Below are positions 45,563 to 54,211 of a stretch of 64,000 bases of DNA, piece after piece. The position numbers and the translations under genes were made by a program. Source of the DNA: CAVXXB01 sp963765585. GTDB taxonomy: Bacteria; Calditrichota; Calditrichia; JAJRVZ01. The stretch covers positions 620,001 to 684,000 of the forward strand of contig CAVXXB010000012.1 of assembly GCA_963765585.1 (NCBI GenBank). The letters are read 5' to 3'. Below the pieces are notes generated by a model, which saw only the letters and a list, made by a program, of their open reading frames with translations, was not told where the DNA came from and made no database searches. The first letter of the stretch is position 1. Every line of letters starts with the position of its first letter.

Positions 45563-46729
45563 TTGTTAGACGGATTGGTTATTGCACGGGAAAAAGCGCT
45601 GTTCGACGAAATAAACATCAATTTGTCGACAGATCTCAGCTATTTTGAATTTACTGATTCACTGGAAAATGCGGAGAATTTGATCGGGTTGGATGTCTTT
45701 GATTATTTGCTAGTTATCGAGAATGATTTTAAGGCAGTTACAGAATTACTTGAAGGAATTCAGCATTTAGAAGAATTAAAATCGATTCCGATTCTATGTT
45801 TTACATGCGAGAGAAATGCTCTTGAGAGAAAAACGCTGTGGGAAATGGAGGTCACAGATATTATTGAATTGCCGATTGCGAAAGATGAACTTAATCTGAG
45901 ACTGGAACGGTTCTTTCAGGATATTTCGGAGCATGATACGGATGAGCAGACCTTTGGAATGCAGGGGAAATTGGAAGATTATAACCTGTTGGACATTGTT
46001 CAGACAATGGAACAGAATAAAAAAACTGCAATCTTAACGCTTTACCATGGACGGGATGAAGGCAGAATCTGGTTTCAAAAGGGTAAAATTGCTGACGCTG
46101 AGTATCGAAAATTTAACAATTTGGATGCCATCTTCAAACTGGTTACATGGATGCAAGGCGATTTTACCATCACATTTGCCGATGAGGAGTATGAGTTAAA
46201 AATCGAGGCAGAAAATAGCCAGATTTTACTTGACGCAATTCAATATATTGATAATCGTAATAGACTTTTAGAAGATCTTCCTGATCTTCATGAAACTTTA
46301 TTGATTTCTCCTGAAACCGATATGCAACTGATGGAAGTCCGGGATATGTCCTATCTGAAATTTTTTCAGGGAGGACAGACAATTGCGGCCTATTTGTTTG
46401 CGTTTGATGAGGATGAGTTAAAATTACTGCAAAAACTGAAAGATTTTATTGATAAGCAACTATTGATGAATCGTGAACAGTTTGACAGTCACATGACCGA
46501 GCAGGAAAAACAAATTGGTGAAGCAGGTATTAAAAATGTTTTCAAAAAAATATTCAAGGGAAAGCCGGAGGTAAATGCGGATAAAACCCCAACAACTGAT
46601 CTTATTTCAGATGAAACACTCGGTGGTGAACAACATGCAGATGATGTCATTTATAAGAAGTTTGATTCCTTTTTTAAAAGAGATAAAGTTGATTTAAAAA
46701 AGTTGAACGCAGCATTGGAAAAATTATGA
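45563..46729 (+). CDS. Second pseudo-receiver and DUF4388 protein
   Basis: A 388-residue protein starting at TTG with GAGG upstream. It repeats the layout of its neighbour: a receiver-like N-terminus (residues 1-115, DYLLVIENDF), then DUF4388 (about 132-230: MQGKLEDYNLLDIVQTMEQN, GRIWFQKGKIADAEYRKFNN). The C-terminal 150 residues are charged and helical with no P-loop. The stop overlaps the third gene start by 4 bases (ATGA), so translation is coupled. This gene may be the paralogue whose GTPase part has become the separate third protein. Confidence 0.75.
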   Translation: MLDGLVIAREKALFDEININLSTDLSYFEFTDSLENAENLIGLDVFDYLLVIENDFKAVTELLEGIQHLEELKSIPILCFTCERNALERKTLWEMEVTDIIELPIAKDELNLRLERFFQDISEHDTDEQTFGMQGKLEDYNLLDIVQTMEQNKKTAILTLYHGRDEGRIWFQKGKIADAEYRKFNNLDAIFKLVTWMQGDFTITFADEEYELKIEAENSQILLDAIQYIDNRNRLLEDLPDLHETLLISPETDMQLMEVRDMSYLKFFQGGQTIAAYLFAFDEDELKLLQKLKDFIDKQLLMNREQFDSHMTEQEKQIGEAGIKNVFKKIFKGKPEVNADKTPTTDLISDETLGGEQHADDVIYKKFDSFFKRDKVDLKKLNAALEKL

Positions 46730-47187
46730 ATATACTAGAGATTCCTGTTATAGGTAGTTGGAAGAGCGAGAAGGAAAACTTGTTTACACTTTTGTCGGAT
46801 CAACCCCTCCGCAAATTTGAGGGGCTTGATGTCGGTTATCTCTCACTTCAACCGGATCTGGCGTTTTATTTTTATTTTATTAATCAGGAAAATGAAGAAT
46901 ATAAATATTTATGGGATCTGATCATTCCACATTCAATAGGCTGTGTTGTAATTTGCGATTTGGAAAATACTGAAATATTTGAGAAAAATGTAGAAACTAT
47001 TGAGTACATCAAGGATAGGTATTCGAGTAATATCTATATATGTTCACTTCCCGTAAAGGGAGAAGAACCGGCTGTACTCAAGTCAAAAGGTCTTGTACCG
47101 GATGAGATCGCAGAATTTATGTTCTTTGATCCAAAAGACAAGGCTTCCGCAAAACAAATTCTTTCCAAAATTTTAAATACCGACTGA
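46726..47187 (+). CDS. Small GTPase-like protein with degenerate P-loop
   Basis: A 153-residue protein that follows the small-GTPase layout without its catalytic parts: GSWKSEKENL stands where the P-loop should be, FYFINQENEEYKYLWDLIIPHSIG where the switch and following helix should be, and CVVICDLEN as the following strand. It resembles the GTPase tail of the first operon gene. Without GK(S/T) it probably does not bind nucleotide in the usual way. It ends 26 bases from the convergent NHL-repeat gene. Confidence 0.6.
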   Translation: MNILEIPVIGSWKSEKENLFTLLSDQPLRKFEGLDVGYLSLQPDLAFYFYFINQENEEYKYLWDLIIPHSIGCVVICDLENTEIFEKNVETIEYIKDRYSSNIYICSLPVKGEEPAVLKSKGLVPDEIAEFMFFDPKDKASAKQILSKILNTD

Positions 47188-47213
47188 GATTATAAATATC
47201 TCCCATATAGCAA

Positions 47214-48617
47214 TCATTCCCTCGCAACCTGAAATGTTCGCTCAATTGTTTTTGTAAAATAACTACGTGACGAGTATGTGGCCTCGAGAGTCAATTTCGC
47301 CTTATATGTGCCATCCGGAACCAATTCATCGTTATAAATAATTCTGGATAATTCCAATTCTTCCTCAAAAACCCGGATAGGAAGCTTTTTATCCATTTTT
47401 AAGTTCCAGAAAAGAGAGTGTTTTTGAACCGGGTGCAGCATGTGTTTATCAGCAACACGCTTTACAAATTTATTGTCCTGATCAAATATATCAAGGTAGA
47501 CAAAACTAGGCTCAGTAACGGTGAAACTGAATATGATACTTGTTTGCTTATCGATAATCTCAAAATCCTTGACATCTGTACCAATCCAGTAATATTGCGC
47601 GCCACTTTTTTCTGCAATAAATAGTTGCCCGAATCTGCGGTAAATTGCGATACCGGTAGGCTCAATAAATTCATGATCGTCTTCGCCTCTCTGACCAAAA
47701 GAGGTTAAGTGAACCAGATTTTTATCAAATTTGTGAATACAGTTATTGTATGAATCTGTGATTAGGATCTGGTTATAATAATCCAGACAAACATATTCGA
47801 GACGACCCTGGCTGAATCCCGCAGACTTAATACTTTTACGCAGTAATAAATTTCCCTCGAGATCAAATTTTGAAATTCTTTGATCCACAGAATCGATGAG
47901 AATGATAAATTTATCCGCACGGTAGCGATGCCGGGTTGACGGGTGCGCCACGGCAATGCCATTTGGCGATAATATCTGGCCATCGTCTCCGATTATACTC
48001 AGTAAACTATCATTACGGTTGAATATCTGAATCCGGTGATTGCCGGTATCGCTCACATAGACCGTGCCCTCACCATCCATAGCAACCTGACGCGGATATC
48101 TGAACTCCCCGGGTTTGCTTCCTTCACGACCTAAACTTGAAACATATTTCAGTTGATCACCTGGATTAAAAAGACGTACCACGCGGTTGTTCCCCGAATC
48201 TGCAATATAAACATCACCGCGATTATTAGCACAGATGCCATGGGGCTCAGACATCTTTTGATCATCCTCCTCATCCAGACCATAAACATCGATACCCCAC
48301 ATAGAACTATTATAGATGACATTGTTTTCTCCAGAATTCACGCCGTAAACCGTTACTTCATCATCATCATGGGGGTCTTCAGGATCCTCCCAGGCGTCCA
48401 ACCGGACACAGGCCAGTCCCTGAGGATTCTTAAATTTAACCCGGAATCCCATAAACAGAAATAATTCTGTGGCACCCGCCTTGCGGATTCCATAGGAATG
48501 TTTATATGTGGGAAAAACAAAAGTGCTGGGTGAAAGTCCTTCCGTTTCCTGTGAATAAAGTGAGTTATCCGTTAGTATTAAAATTATTATGATTGAAAAA
48601 ATAATATATTTTATCAA
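47214..48617 (-). CDS. Secreted NHL-repeat protein
   Basis: A 467-residue protein with a signal peptide (MIKYIIFSIIIILILTDNSLYSQ). Repeated blades fit an NHL beta-propeller: EPHGICANNRGDVYIADSGNNRVVRL, YPRQVAMDGEGTVYVSDTGNHRIQIF, ILITDSYNNCIHKF and IEPTGIAIYRRFGQLFIAE. The final 110 residues (FTVTEPSFVYLDIFDQDN) look like an Ig-type domain. NHL propellers usually mediate protein contacts. Its start overlaps the uvrC stop by 4 bases, although the functions are unrelated. Confidence 0.82.
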   Translation of the reverse strand: MIKYIIFSIIIILILTDNSLYSQETEGLSPSTFVFPTYKHSYGIRKAGATELFLFMGFRVKFKNPQGLACVRLDAWEDPEDPHDDDEVTVYGVNSGENNVIYNSSMWGIDVYGLDEEDDQKMSEPHGICANNRGDVYIADSGNNRVVRLFNPGDQLKYVSSLGREGSKPGEFRYPRQVAMDGEGTVYVSDTGNHRIQIFNRNDSLLSIIGDDGQILSPNGIAVAHPSTRHRYRADKFIILIDSVDQRISKFDLEGNLLLRKSIKSAGFSQGRLEYVCLDYYNQILITDSYNNCIHKFDKNLVHLTSFGQRGEDDHEFIEPTGIAIYRRFGQLFIAEKSGAQYYWIGTDVKDFEIIDKQTSIIFSFTVTEPSFVYLDIFDQDNKFVKRVADKHMLHPVQKHSLFWNLKMDKKLPIRVFEEELELSRIIYNDELVPDGTYKAKLTLEATYSSRSYFTKTIERTFQVARE

Positions 48618-50443
48618 GAATCTTTCTCCGAAAGTACCCGGTGTACAATCTCGGCCAATGTTACAGGAATGCCACTCTTTTCGTGGATTTCCTTCGGGTT
48701 AGATTTACTAAGTACTTTAACTGAGCCAAATGCCTTCAATAATTGAGTACGGCGTGCGGGTCCGACACCAGGGATATCGTCAAGAACCGATGAAATGGTC
48801 CGTTTTTTACGCAACGTACGATGATAGGTAATGGCAAACCGATGCGCTTCATCGCGGATACTTTGCAGTAATTTTAAACTTGACGATGTTTTTGGCAGCA
48901 TTTGTGCATCGGGAAAGCCGGGTATAAAGATTTCTTCCAGCCTTTTGGCTAACCCGATCACTGCTTGATTTTTGATCTTTAGTCCCCGCAGGACAGAGAG
49001 GGCACTGGATAGCTGTCCTTTTCCACCATCCACCACAACTAAATCTGGCATTTTCTTTTTCTCCTGCAGTATCCGTGAATAGCGGCGTGTGATGACTTCA
49101 CGCATCATGGCAAAATCATCGGGCGTATCTTTTGTAGTAATCTTAAATTTACGATATTCGCTCTTTTTTGGTCGACCGTCAATAAAGCAGACCATGGATG
49201 CCACCGGATCACTACCCTGAATATTGGAAATATCAAAGCATTCAATTCTACGGGGTGGAGCGCTGAGTTTTAAATCTCTTTGCAGTGCTGCTAATGCATA
49301 AGGGATGGTACTTTCCGCTTTCATTCGTTGAAGTTTTAATTCCTCAAGAAGAAATCGGGCATTCTTTGAGCACATTCTCATGAGCTTTTTCTTTTCGCCG
49401 ATTTGCGGCACCAAAATGCGGGTATCTCGTGTTGATCTATCAGAGAGCCATTTTTGGATAATTAATTTCCCATCAATTTCATGGGGCAAAAATATTTCCT
49501 GGGGAAGTTCATCTGTACTGTTATAATATTGATTAACAAATTGCTCCAATACCTCTGATTCGCTCTTATGTAATGCCCCTTTCAGGTAGTAATGAATCCG
49601 GCCGACGATTTTGCCTTCCCGAATTTTAAACACTACCGAGCATGCATCATCATCTTCCAGGGCCAGAGCAAAAATGTCACGGTCATGATCGTCACTCATC
49701 ACTACTTTCTGAGCATTGCGATATTTCTCAAGGGCTTCGATACTGTCACGTACCCGGGCAGCATCTTCATATTTCTGGATTTCTGCAAATGATTGCATAT
49801 CGTTTTTTAACTCGGATAACAGATTATCCGTCTTACCCTTTAAGAACTGGCGTACCTTTTCAATTGTAACATGATAGTCCGTAACGCTTTGCAATCCCTG
49901 ACATGGCCCCTGGCATTTCTTAATATAATACTCGAGACATAGATCAACCTTTTTTTTTGCAACAACCTCACTATTAAGATCATATTTACACGAGCGAATA
50001 GTAAATAAACGCTTGAGGGTCGTAAGCGCAAAACGCATATCCTTCACGTTGGTATAAGGCCCAAAATAACTGGAGCCATCGCGTACTACATTCCGGGTAG
50101 CAAATACCTGAGGAAAATCTTCTTTGGTTATGCGGATGAATGGAAAACTTTTATCATCCTTGAGATTTATATTATAACGCGGTTTGTATTTCTTTATAAG
50201 ATTTGCTTCTAGGATCAGGGCTTCGATCTCTGAATCCGTGATGATATATTCAAGATCATGGATGTTTTTAACTAAGATCTGCATACGCGGATCAAAAGGC
50301 CGTGACTTCTGAAAATAGGAGCGAACCCGGTTTTTTAAGATTTTGGCTTTGCCAACATATAACACTTTGTCTGCTTTATTTTTAAAGAGGTATACGCCTG
50401 GTTTGGCCGGCAGATTGGTCAATTTATCTTTTAGCAAAGTCAT
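48614..50443 (-). CDS. uvrC: Excinuclease ABC subunit C
   Basis: A 609-residue protein of normal length. The N-terminal GIY-YIG domain begins KPGVYLFKNKADKVLYVGKAKILKNRVRSYF, the UVR region lies near residues 205-240, and the C-terminal endonuclease half has IECFDISNIQGSDPVASMV and VVVDGGKGQL. Tandem HhH motifs close the protein (DDIPGVGPARRTQLLKAFGSVK). It makes the two incisions of nucleotide excision repair with UvrA and UvrB. It is followed by the NHL gene on the same transcript. Confidence 0.96.
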   Translation of the reverse strand: MTLLKDKLTNLPAKPGVYLFKNKADKVLYVGKAKILKNRVRSYFQKSRPFDPRMQILVKNIHDLEYIITDSEIEALILEANLIKKYKPRYNINLKDDKSFPFIRITKEDFPQVFATRNVVRDGSSYFGPYTNVKDMRFALTTLKRLFTIRSCKYDLNSEVVAKKKVDLCLEYYIKKCQGPCQGLQSVTDYHVTIEKVRQFLKGKTDNLLSELKNDMQSFAEIQKYEDAARVRDSIEALEKYRNAQKVVMSDDHDRDIFALALEDDDACSVVFKIREGKIVGRIHYYLKGALHKSESEVLEQFVNQYYNSTDELPQEIFLPHEIDGKLIIQKWLSDRSTRDTRILVPQIGEKKKLMRMCSKNARFLLEELKLQRMKAESTIPYALAALQRDLKLSAPPRRIECFDISNIQGSDPVASMVCFIDGRPKKSEYRKFKITTKDTPDDFAMMREVITRRYSRILQEKKKMPDLVVVDGGKGQLSSALSVLRGLKIKNQAVIGLAKRLEEIFIPGFPDAQMLPKTSSSLKLLQSIRDEAHRFAITYHRTLRKKRTISSVLDDIPGVGPARRTQLLKAFGSVKVLSKSNPKEIHEKSGIPVTLAEIVHRVLSEKDS

Positions 50444-50513
50444 TTGCTCGTTTTTACTGATGTTCTGATTTGTACCATTTGCATAATTTATATTTGACCG
50501 GATAACAGCATTT

Positions 50514-50625
50514 CAATTAGGAATGAGGAGTAAGAATTTAACAATTGGCAATTGGTTATTGGCGATTGCCAATTACAAATTACTAATTACCGATCTCAAA
50601 TCTCTTATCTCTAATCTCTAATCTT
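50514..50625. repeat. Heptanucleotide degenerate repeat array E
   Basis: Sixteen unbroken 7-base units: from CAATTAG and GAATGAG, through CAATTGG (twice) and CAATTAC, to TAATCTC and TAATCTT. The unit sequence drifts completely while the 7-base step holds. The array runs through the stop codon of the epimerase gene (50618-50620) and fills most of the gap to uvrC. Confidence 0.85.
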
Positions 50626-51026
50626 CCTCTTCTTCACACAATTCGATTAAAATACCATTACAACTTTCGGGGTGCAAGAAGGCTATTTTTTTATTATTGG
50701 CACCTTTTCGGGGTTGGCGGTCAATTAACCTGACACCGTTGGCATCCAGCTCATCCAGTTTGTTTTCCATATTTTCAACTTTTAAGGCGATATGATGAAG
50801 ACCATTACCACGCTTTTGTAAAAATTTGGAAACCGGGGACTCCGGTGAACTTGGTTCAAAATATTCTAAAGTTGTGCTTTTATTGGTATAGCCGGCAATG
50901 CGGACTTTTTGGTCCGGTATTTCCTCAATAAAATCCGGTTCGGTATTAAATAAGCGTTTCATGGTATCAATGACATCATTCAAATCAGTTACAGTCTATA
51001 CCAATATGATCCAGATCAGGAATCAT
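50618..51026 (-). pseudogene. mce: Methylmalonyl-CoA epimerase, frameshifted near the N-terminus
   Basis: The ATG at 51026 has AGGAG upstream and encodes MIPDLDHIGI, the family start with the metal-ligand His, but then hits a stop. Removing one base near 50995 gives MIPDLDHIGIAVTDLNDVIDTMKRLF joined to the remaining open frame, which starts at 50983. The rest has GNGLHHIALKVENM and the C-terminal IAFLHPESCNGILIELCEE. The enzyme interconverts (R)- and (S)-methylmalonyl-CoA. The single-base break may be a sequencing error; the catalytic residues otherwise look intact. The stop lies inside a heptamer array. Confidence 0.85.
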
Positions 51027-51095
51027 TTTTTGCTCCTGTTCACGTGAATGTCTTATTATAGGTTTACAACGTAGAGAAGTGATGGCTTGTTCCAG

Positions 51096-52559
51096 CTATC
51101 GGGTTTGATAATTGGGCGACTCTTGTGTAATAATAACATCATGTGGGTGACTCTCCTGTAAACCGGCGCTACTGATTTTTACAAATCTGCTTTTTTCTTT
51201 CAGCAGTTCGATTGTTGCACAGCCAGTATAACCCATAGCCGAACGTAATCCACCTACCAATTGAAAGACACTTGCCCTTACAGGACCGCGATAAGGCACC
51301 CGGCCTTCGATACCCTCCGGGACCAGTTTATCTGCGGACAGTCCCTCCTGAAAATACCGGTCACTGCTGCCGCGCTTCATGGCAGTCATTGATCCCATAC
51401 CACGTACTGATTTATAGCTCCGGCCATCCAGTAAAATAACTTCACCCGGGCTCTCTTCCGTTCCTGCAAATAAACTGCCTATCATGACCGAATCGGCACC
51501 AAAGGCAATTGCTTTTGGAATATCACCGGAATATTTTATTCCGCCATCGGCAATGATAGGAATATTATATTTCGCTGCTACCTGGTAAACCTGATCGATG
51601 GCGTGAATTTGAGGAACACCAACGCCGGTTACCACACGCGTCGTACAGATGGATCCGGGTCCGATCCCCACTTTTACTGCGTCTACACCACAATCGATTA
51701 AGGCCTGGGCCGCATCTGCTGTGGCAATGTTTCCGGCGAGGAGATCTTTACCGGGAAACTGTTTTTTAAAATTTCGTGCTGTTTCCAATACGGCCACGGA
51801 ATGTCCGTGTGCGGTATCGATAACAATAGCATCCACACCTACTTTTATCAGTTCACTTGCTCGCTCAAGTGCTTTTGCACCTACCCCGATCGCAGCGCCG
51901 ACCCGAAGCCTGCCATGATCATCCTTACAGGCATTCGGAAACATGCGCTTCTTTTGGATATCTTTTACTGTTATTAGTCCTTTTAATCTGCCGGAATCAT
52001 CGACGACGAGCAATTTCTCAATCCGGTGCTTTTGAAGAATTTGTTCGGCTTTGGAAAGTGAGGTACCCTCTGGCGCGGTGACTAAGTTCTCCTTTGTCAT
52101 AAATTCAGAAATCGGTCTGCTTAAATCGGTGGCGAAACGGATATCTCTATGTGTCAGAATTCCAACCAGTTTTTCGCCTTCAACAATCGGGATACCGGAT
52201 ATATGAAAACGATCCATTTTTCTAAGCGCTTCCTCAAGCTCATCATTGGGACCCAATGTTTCCGGATCCATAATCATACCGCTCTCAGATCTTTTAACCC
52301 GGTCGATCTGCGATGCCTGTTCTTCAATACTCATGTTCTTATGAATAATTCCCAGACCGCCTTCACGTGCCAAGGCAATCGCAAGATCGGCCTCTGTAAC
52401 CGTATCCATGGCTGCACTGAGTATTGGGATGTTAAGCATGATATTATTAGTGAGACGGGTTTGTACATTCACTTCTGATGGCACTACTTCACTTTTAGCC
52501 GGAAGCAATAATACGTCATCAAAAGTCAATGCTTCTGCGGTAATTTTATCGTGGCTCAT
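51096..52559 (-). CDS. guaB: IMP dehydrogenase
   Basis: A 487-residue protein of normal length. It has the N-terminal EALTFDDVLLLPAKSEVVP, two CBS domains (about 95-205), the catalytic loop GPGSICTTRVVTGVGVPQ with active-site Cys, and RGMGSMTAM. It oxidises IMP to XMP with NAD in guanine nucleotide synthesis. It is not in an operon with guaA here. The next gene downstream is the epimerase, after a 69-base gap. Confidence 0.97.
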   Translation of the reverse strand: MSHDKITAEALTFDDVLLLPAKSEVVPSEVNVQTRLTNNIMLNIPILSAAMDTVTEADLAIALAREGGLGIIHKNMSIEEQASQIDRVKRSESGMIMDPETLGPNDELEEALRKMDRFHISGIPIVEGEKLVGILTHRDIRFATDLSRPISEFMTKENLVTAPEGTSLSKAEQILQKHRIEKLLVVDDSGRLKGLITVKDIQKKRMFPNACKDDHGRLRVGAAIGVGAKALERASELIKVGVDAIVIDTAHGHSVAVLETARNFKKQFPGKDLLAGNIATADAAQALIDCGVDAVKVGIGPGSICTTRVVTGVGVPQIHAIDQVYQVAAKYNIPIIADGGIKYSGDIPKAIAFGADSVMIGSLFAGTEESPGEVILLDGRSYKSVRGMGSMTAMKRGSSDRYFQEGLSADKLVPEGIEGRVPYRGPVRASVFQLVGGLRSAMGYTGCATIELLKEKSRFVKISSAGLQESHPHDVIITQESPNYQTR

Positions 52560-52642
52560 GATGCGGGTGTCCTGAATTTTTTAATGTAAATTAATATAAA
52601 CTTAGAATTTAGATAATATATTCTCAGCACACAACTGCAATT

Positions 52643-54211
52643 TTATGAAAGTAGACCACATTCATTTTCGACAGCCGCTACTAATTTTCCACTGTTAATC
52701 AGTTCATTTGCGATTAGAATATCTTTTTGCATGAAGCGGTCTTCAGACCAGGTGGGTATTTTTTCACGTACCAGGTTCAGGGCAGATGATGTCGGCTTTG
52801 CCGGTTGAAGAGGGGTTCGAAATTCAAGCGCCTGGCAGGCACACAGTAGTTCGATTGCGAGGACATATTCAAGATTTTGAGTTATTTGTAATGCTTTGCG
52901 GGCAGCATGCATCCCCATACTGACATGATCTTCCTTGTTGGCAGATGTGGGTATGGAATCGGTACTTGATGGATGGGATAGAGATTTATTTTCTGATACA
53001 AGTGAGGCTGAGGTAACATGGGCGATCATAAATCCCGAATTTAAACCACCCTCGCTGGTGAGAAATGCCGGTAACTGGCTTACCGATGGATCAAGCATAT
53101 GTTCGATACGCCTTTCTGAAATACTGGACAGATCCGTTAGAGCGATACTTAAAAAATCGCTGACCTGGGCAACCGGTGCCCCATGGAAATTGCCACCGGA
53201 AAGGACATCATTATTATCCGGAAAAACCAGTGGATTATCAGTAACACCATTGGCTTCATTTATCAAAATAAACTCGGCATGGGTTACCGTGTCGCGTACG
53301 GCACCATGTACCTGGGGGATACAACGCAGGCTGTAGGCATCCTGTATCTTATGATGACTGTATTTGTGCGATTCCACTATCGGGCTACCCGTAAGAATCG
53401 TTCTGATATTTTTAGCGACAGTAAGTTGTCCGGGATGGTTTCGAATTTGTTGAATACGGTCATCAAAAGGGGTGAGTGTGCCCAGAAGTGCTTCCACACT
53501 CATGGCACCCACGATATCGGCTACTTTTAATAAATTTTTTGTCTGATTCAGGGCAAATAACGCATAAGCTGTCATGGCCTGAGTACCATTAAGAATGGCT
53601 AATCCTTCTTTAGCTTGCAATATAACTGGCTCAATACCAGCGTACGCCAGTGCCTCAGATCCGCTTACCTCTTCTTTTGTAGCGTTGTTATCACTGTCCT
53701 TCTCTGCAGGAATAAATGCACTTCCTTCGCCAAGTAAAACCAACGCCATATGGGCCAAAGGAGCAAGATCGCCGCTGGCACCAACTGAGCCCTGTTCCGG
53801 AATTGCGGGTAGCACATTCTTCATTAATAACCGGCTTAATTTATCTATAATTTCATATCGGCATCCGGAGTATCCAAGAGAGAGCGATTTAATCTTTAAT
53901 AACATAATCAATCGTACTATGGGAAGCGGAACATAATTTCCAACTCCGGCAGCATGGCTCAGCACAAGACGCCGCTGTAATTCCCCAAGAGTTTTGCTTT
54001 CGATGCGTGTTTCAGAAAAATTACCAAAACCGGTATTTACGCCATATACCGGATTATCCGAATCTAAAATTGATTCAATTACCTGCCGGGATTTATTGAT
54101 TTTCTCAATAGTATCATTATCAATGTTGATATTTGTTGGTGTTTCAAGAAAATGATGAATTTCATCCATAGTTAAGGATGCGCCGGAAATTTTGAGATTA
54201 TTGGTCCTCAT
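52643..54211 (-). CDS. hutH: Histidine ammonia-lyase
   Basis: A 522-residue protein. The self-formed MIO cofactor motif Ala145-Ser146-Gly147 is within GSVGASGDLAPLAHMAL. YGVNTGFGNF near 56-65 and QDAYSLRCIPQVHGA are the other substrate-side hallmarks. It converts histidine to urocanate and ammonia. No other hut gene is in the window. Its start overlaps the dinG end by 14 bases, so it may be read through from dinG. Confidence 0.92.
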   Translation of the reverse strand: MRTNNLKISGASLTMDEIHHFLETPTNINIDNDTIEKINKSRQVIESILDSDNPVYGVNTGFGNFSETRIESKTLGELQRRLVLSHAAGVGNYVPLPIVRLIMLLKIKSLSLGYSGCRYEIIDKLSRLLMKNVLPAIPEQGSVGASGDLAPLAHMALVLLGEGSAFIPAEKDSDNNATKEEVSGSEALAYAGIEPVILQAKEGLAILNGTQAMTAYALFALNQTKNLLKVADIVGAMSVEALLGTLTPFDDRIQQIRNHPGQLTVAKNIRTILTGSPIVESHKYSHHKIQDAYSLRCIPQVHGAVRDTVTHAEFILINEANGVTDNPLVFPDNNDVLSGGNFHGAPVAQVSDFLSIALTDLSSISERRIEHMLDPSVSQLPAFLTSEGGLNSGFMIAHVTSASLVSENKSLSHPSSTDSIPTSANKEDHVSMGMHAARKALQITQNLEYVLAIELLCACQALEFRTPLQPAKPTSSALNLVREKIPTWSEDRFMQKDILIANELINSGKLVAAVENECGLLS

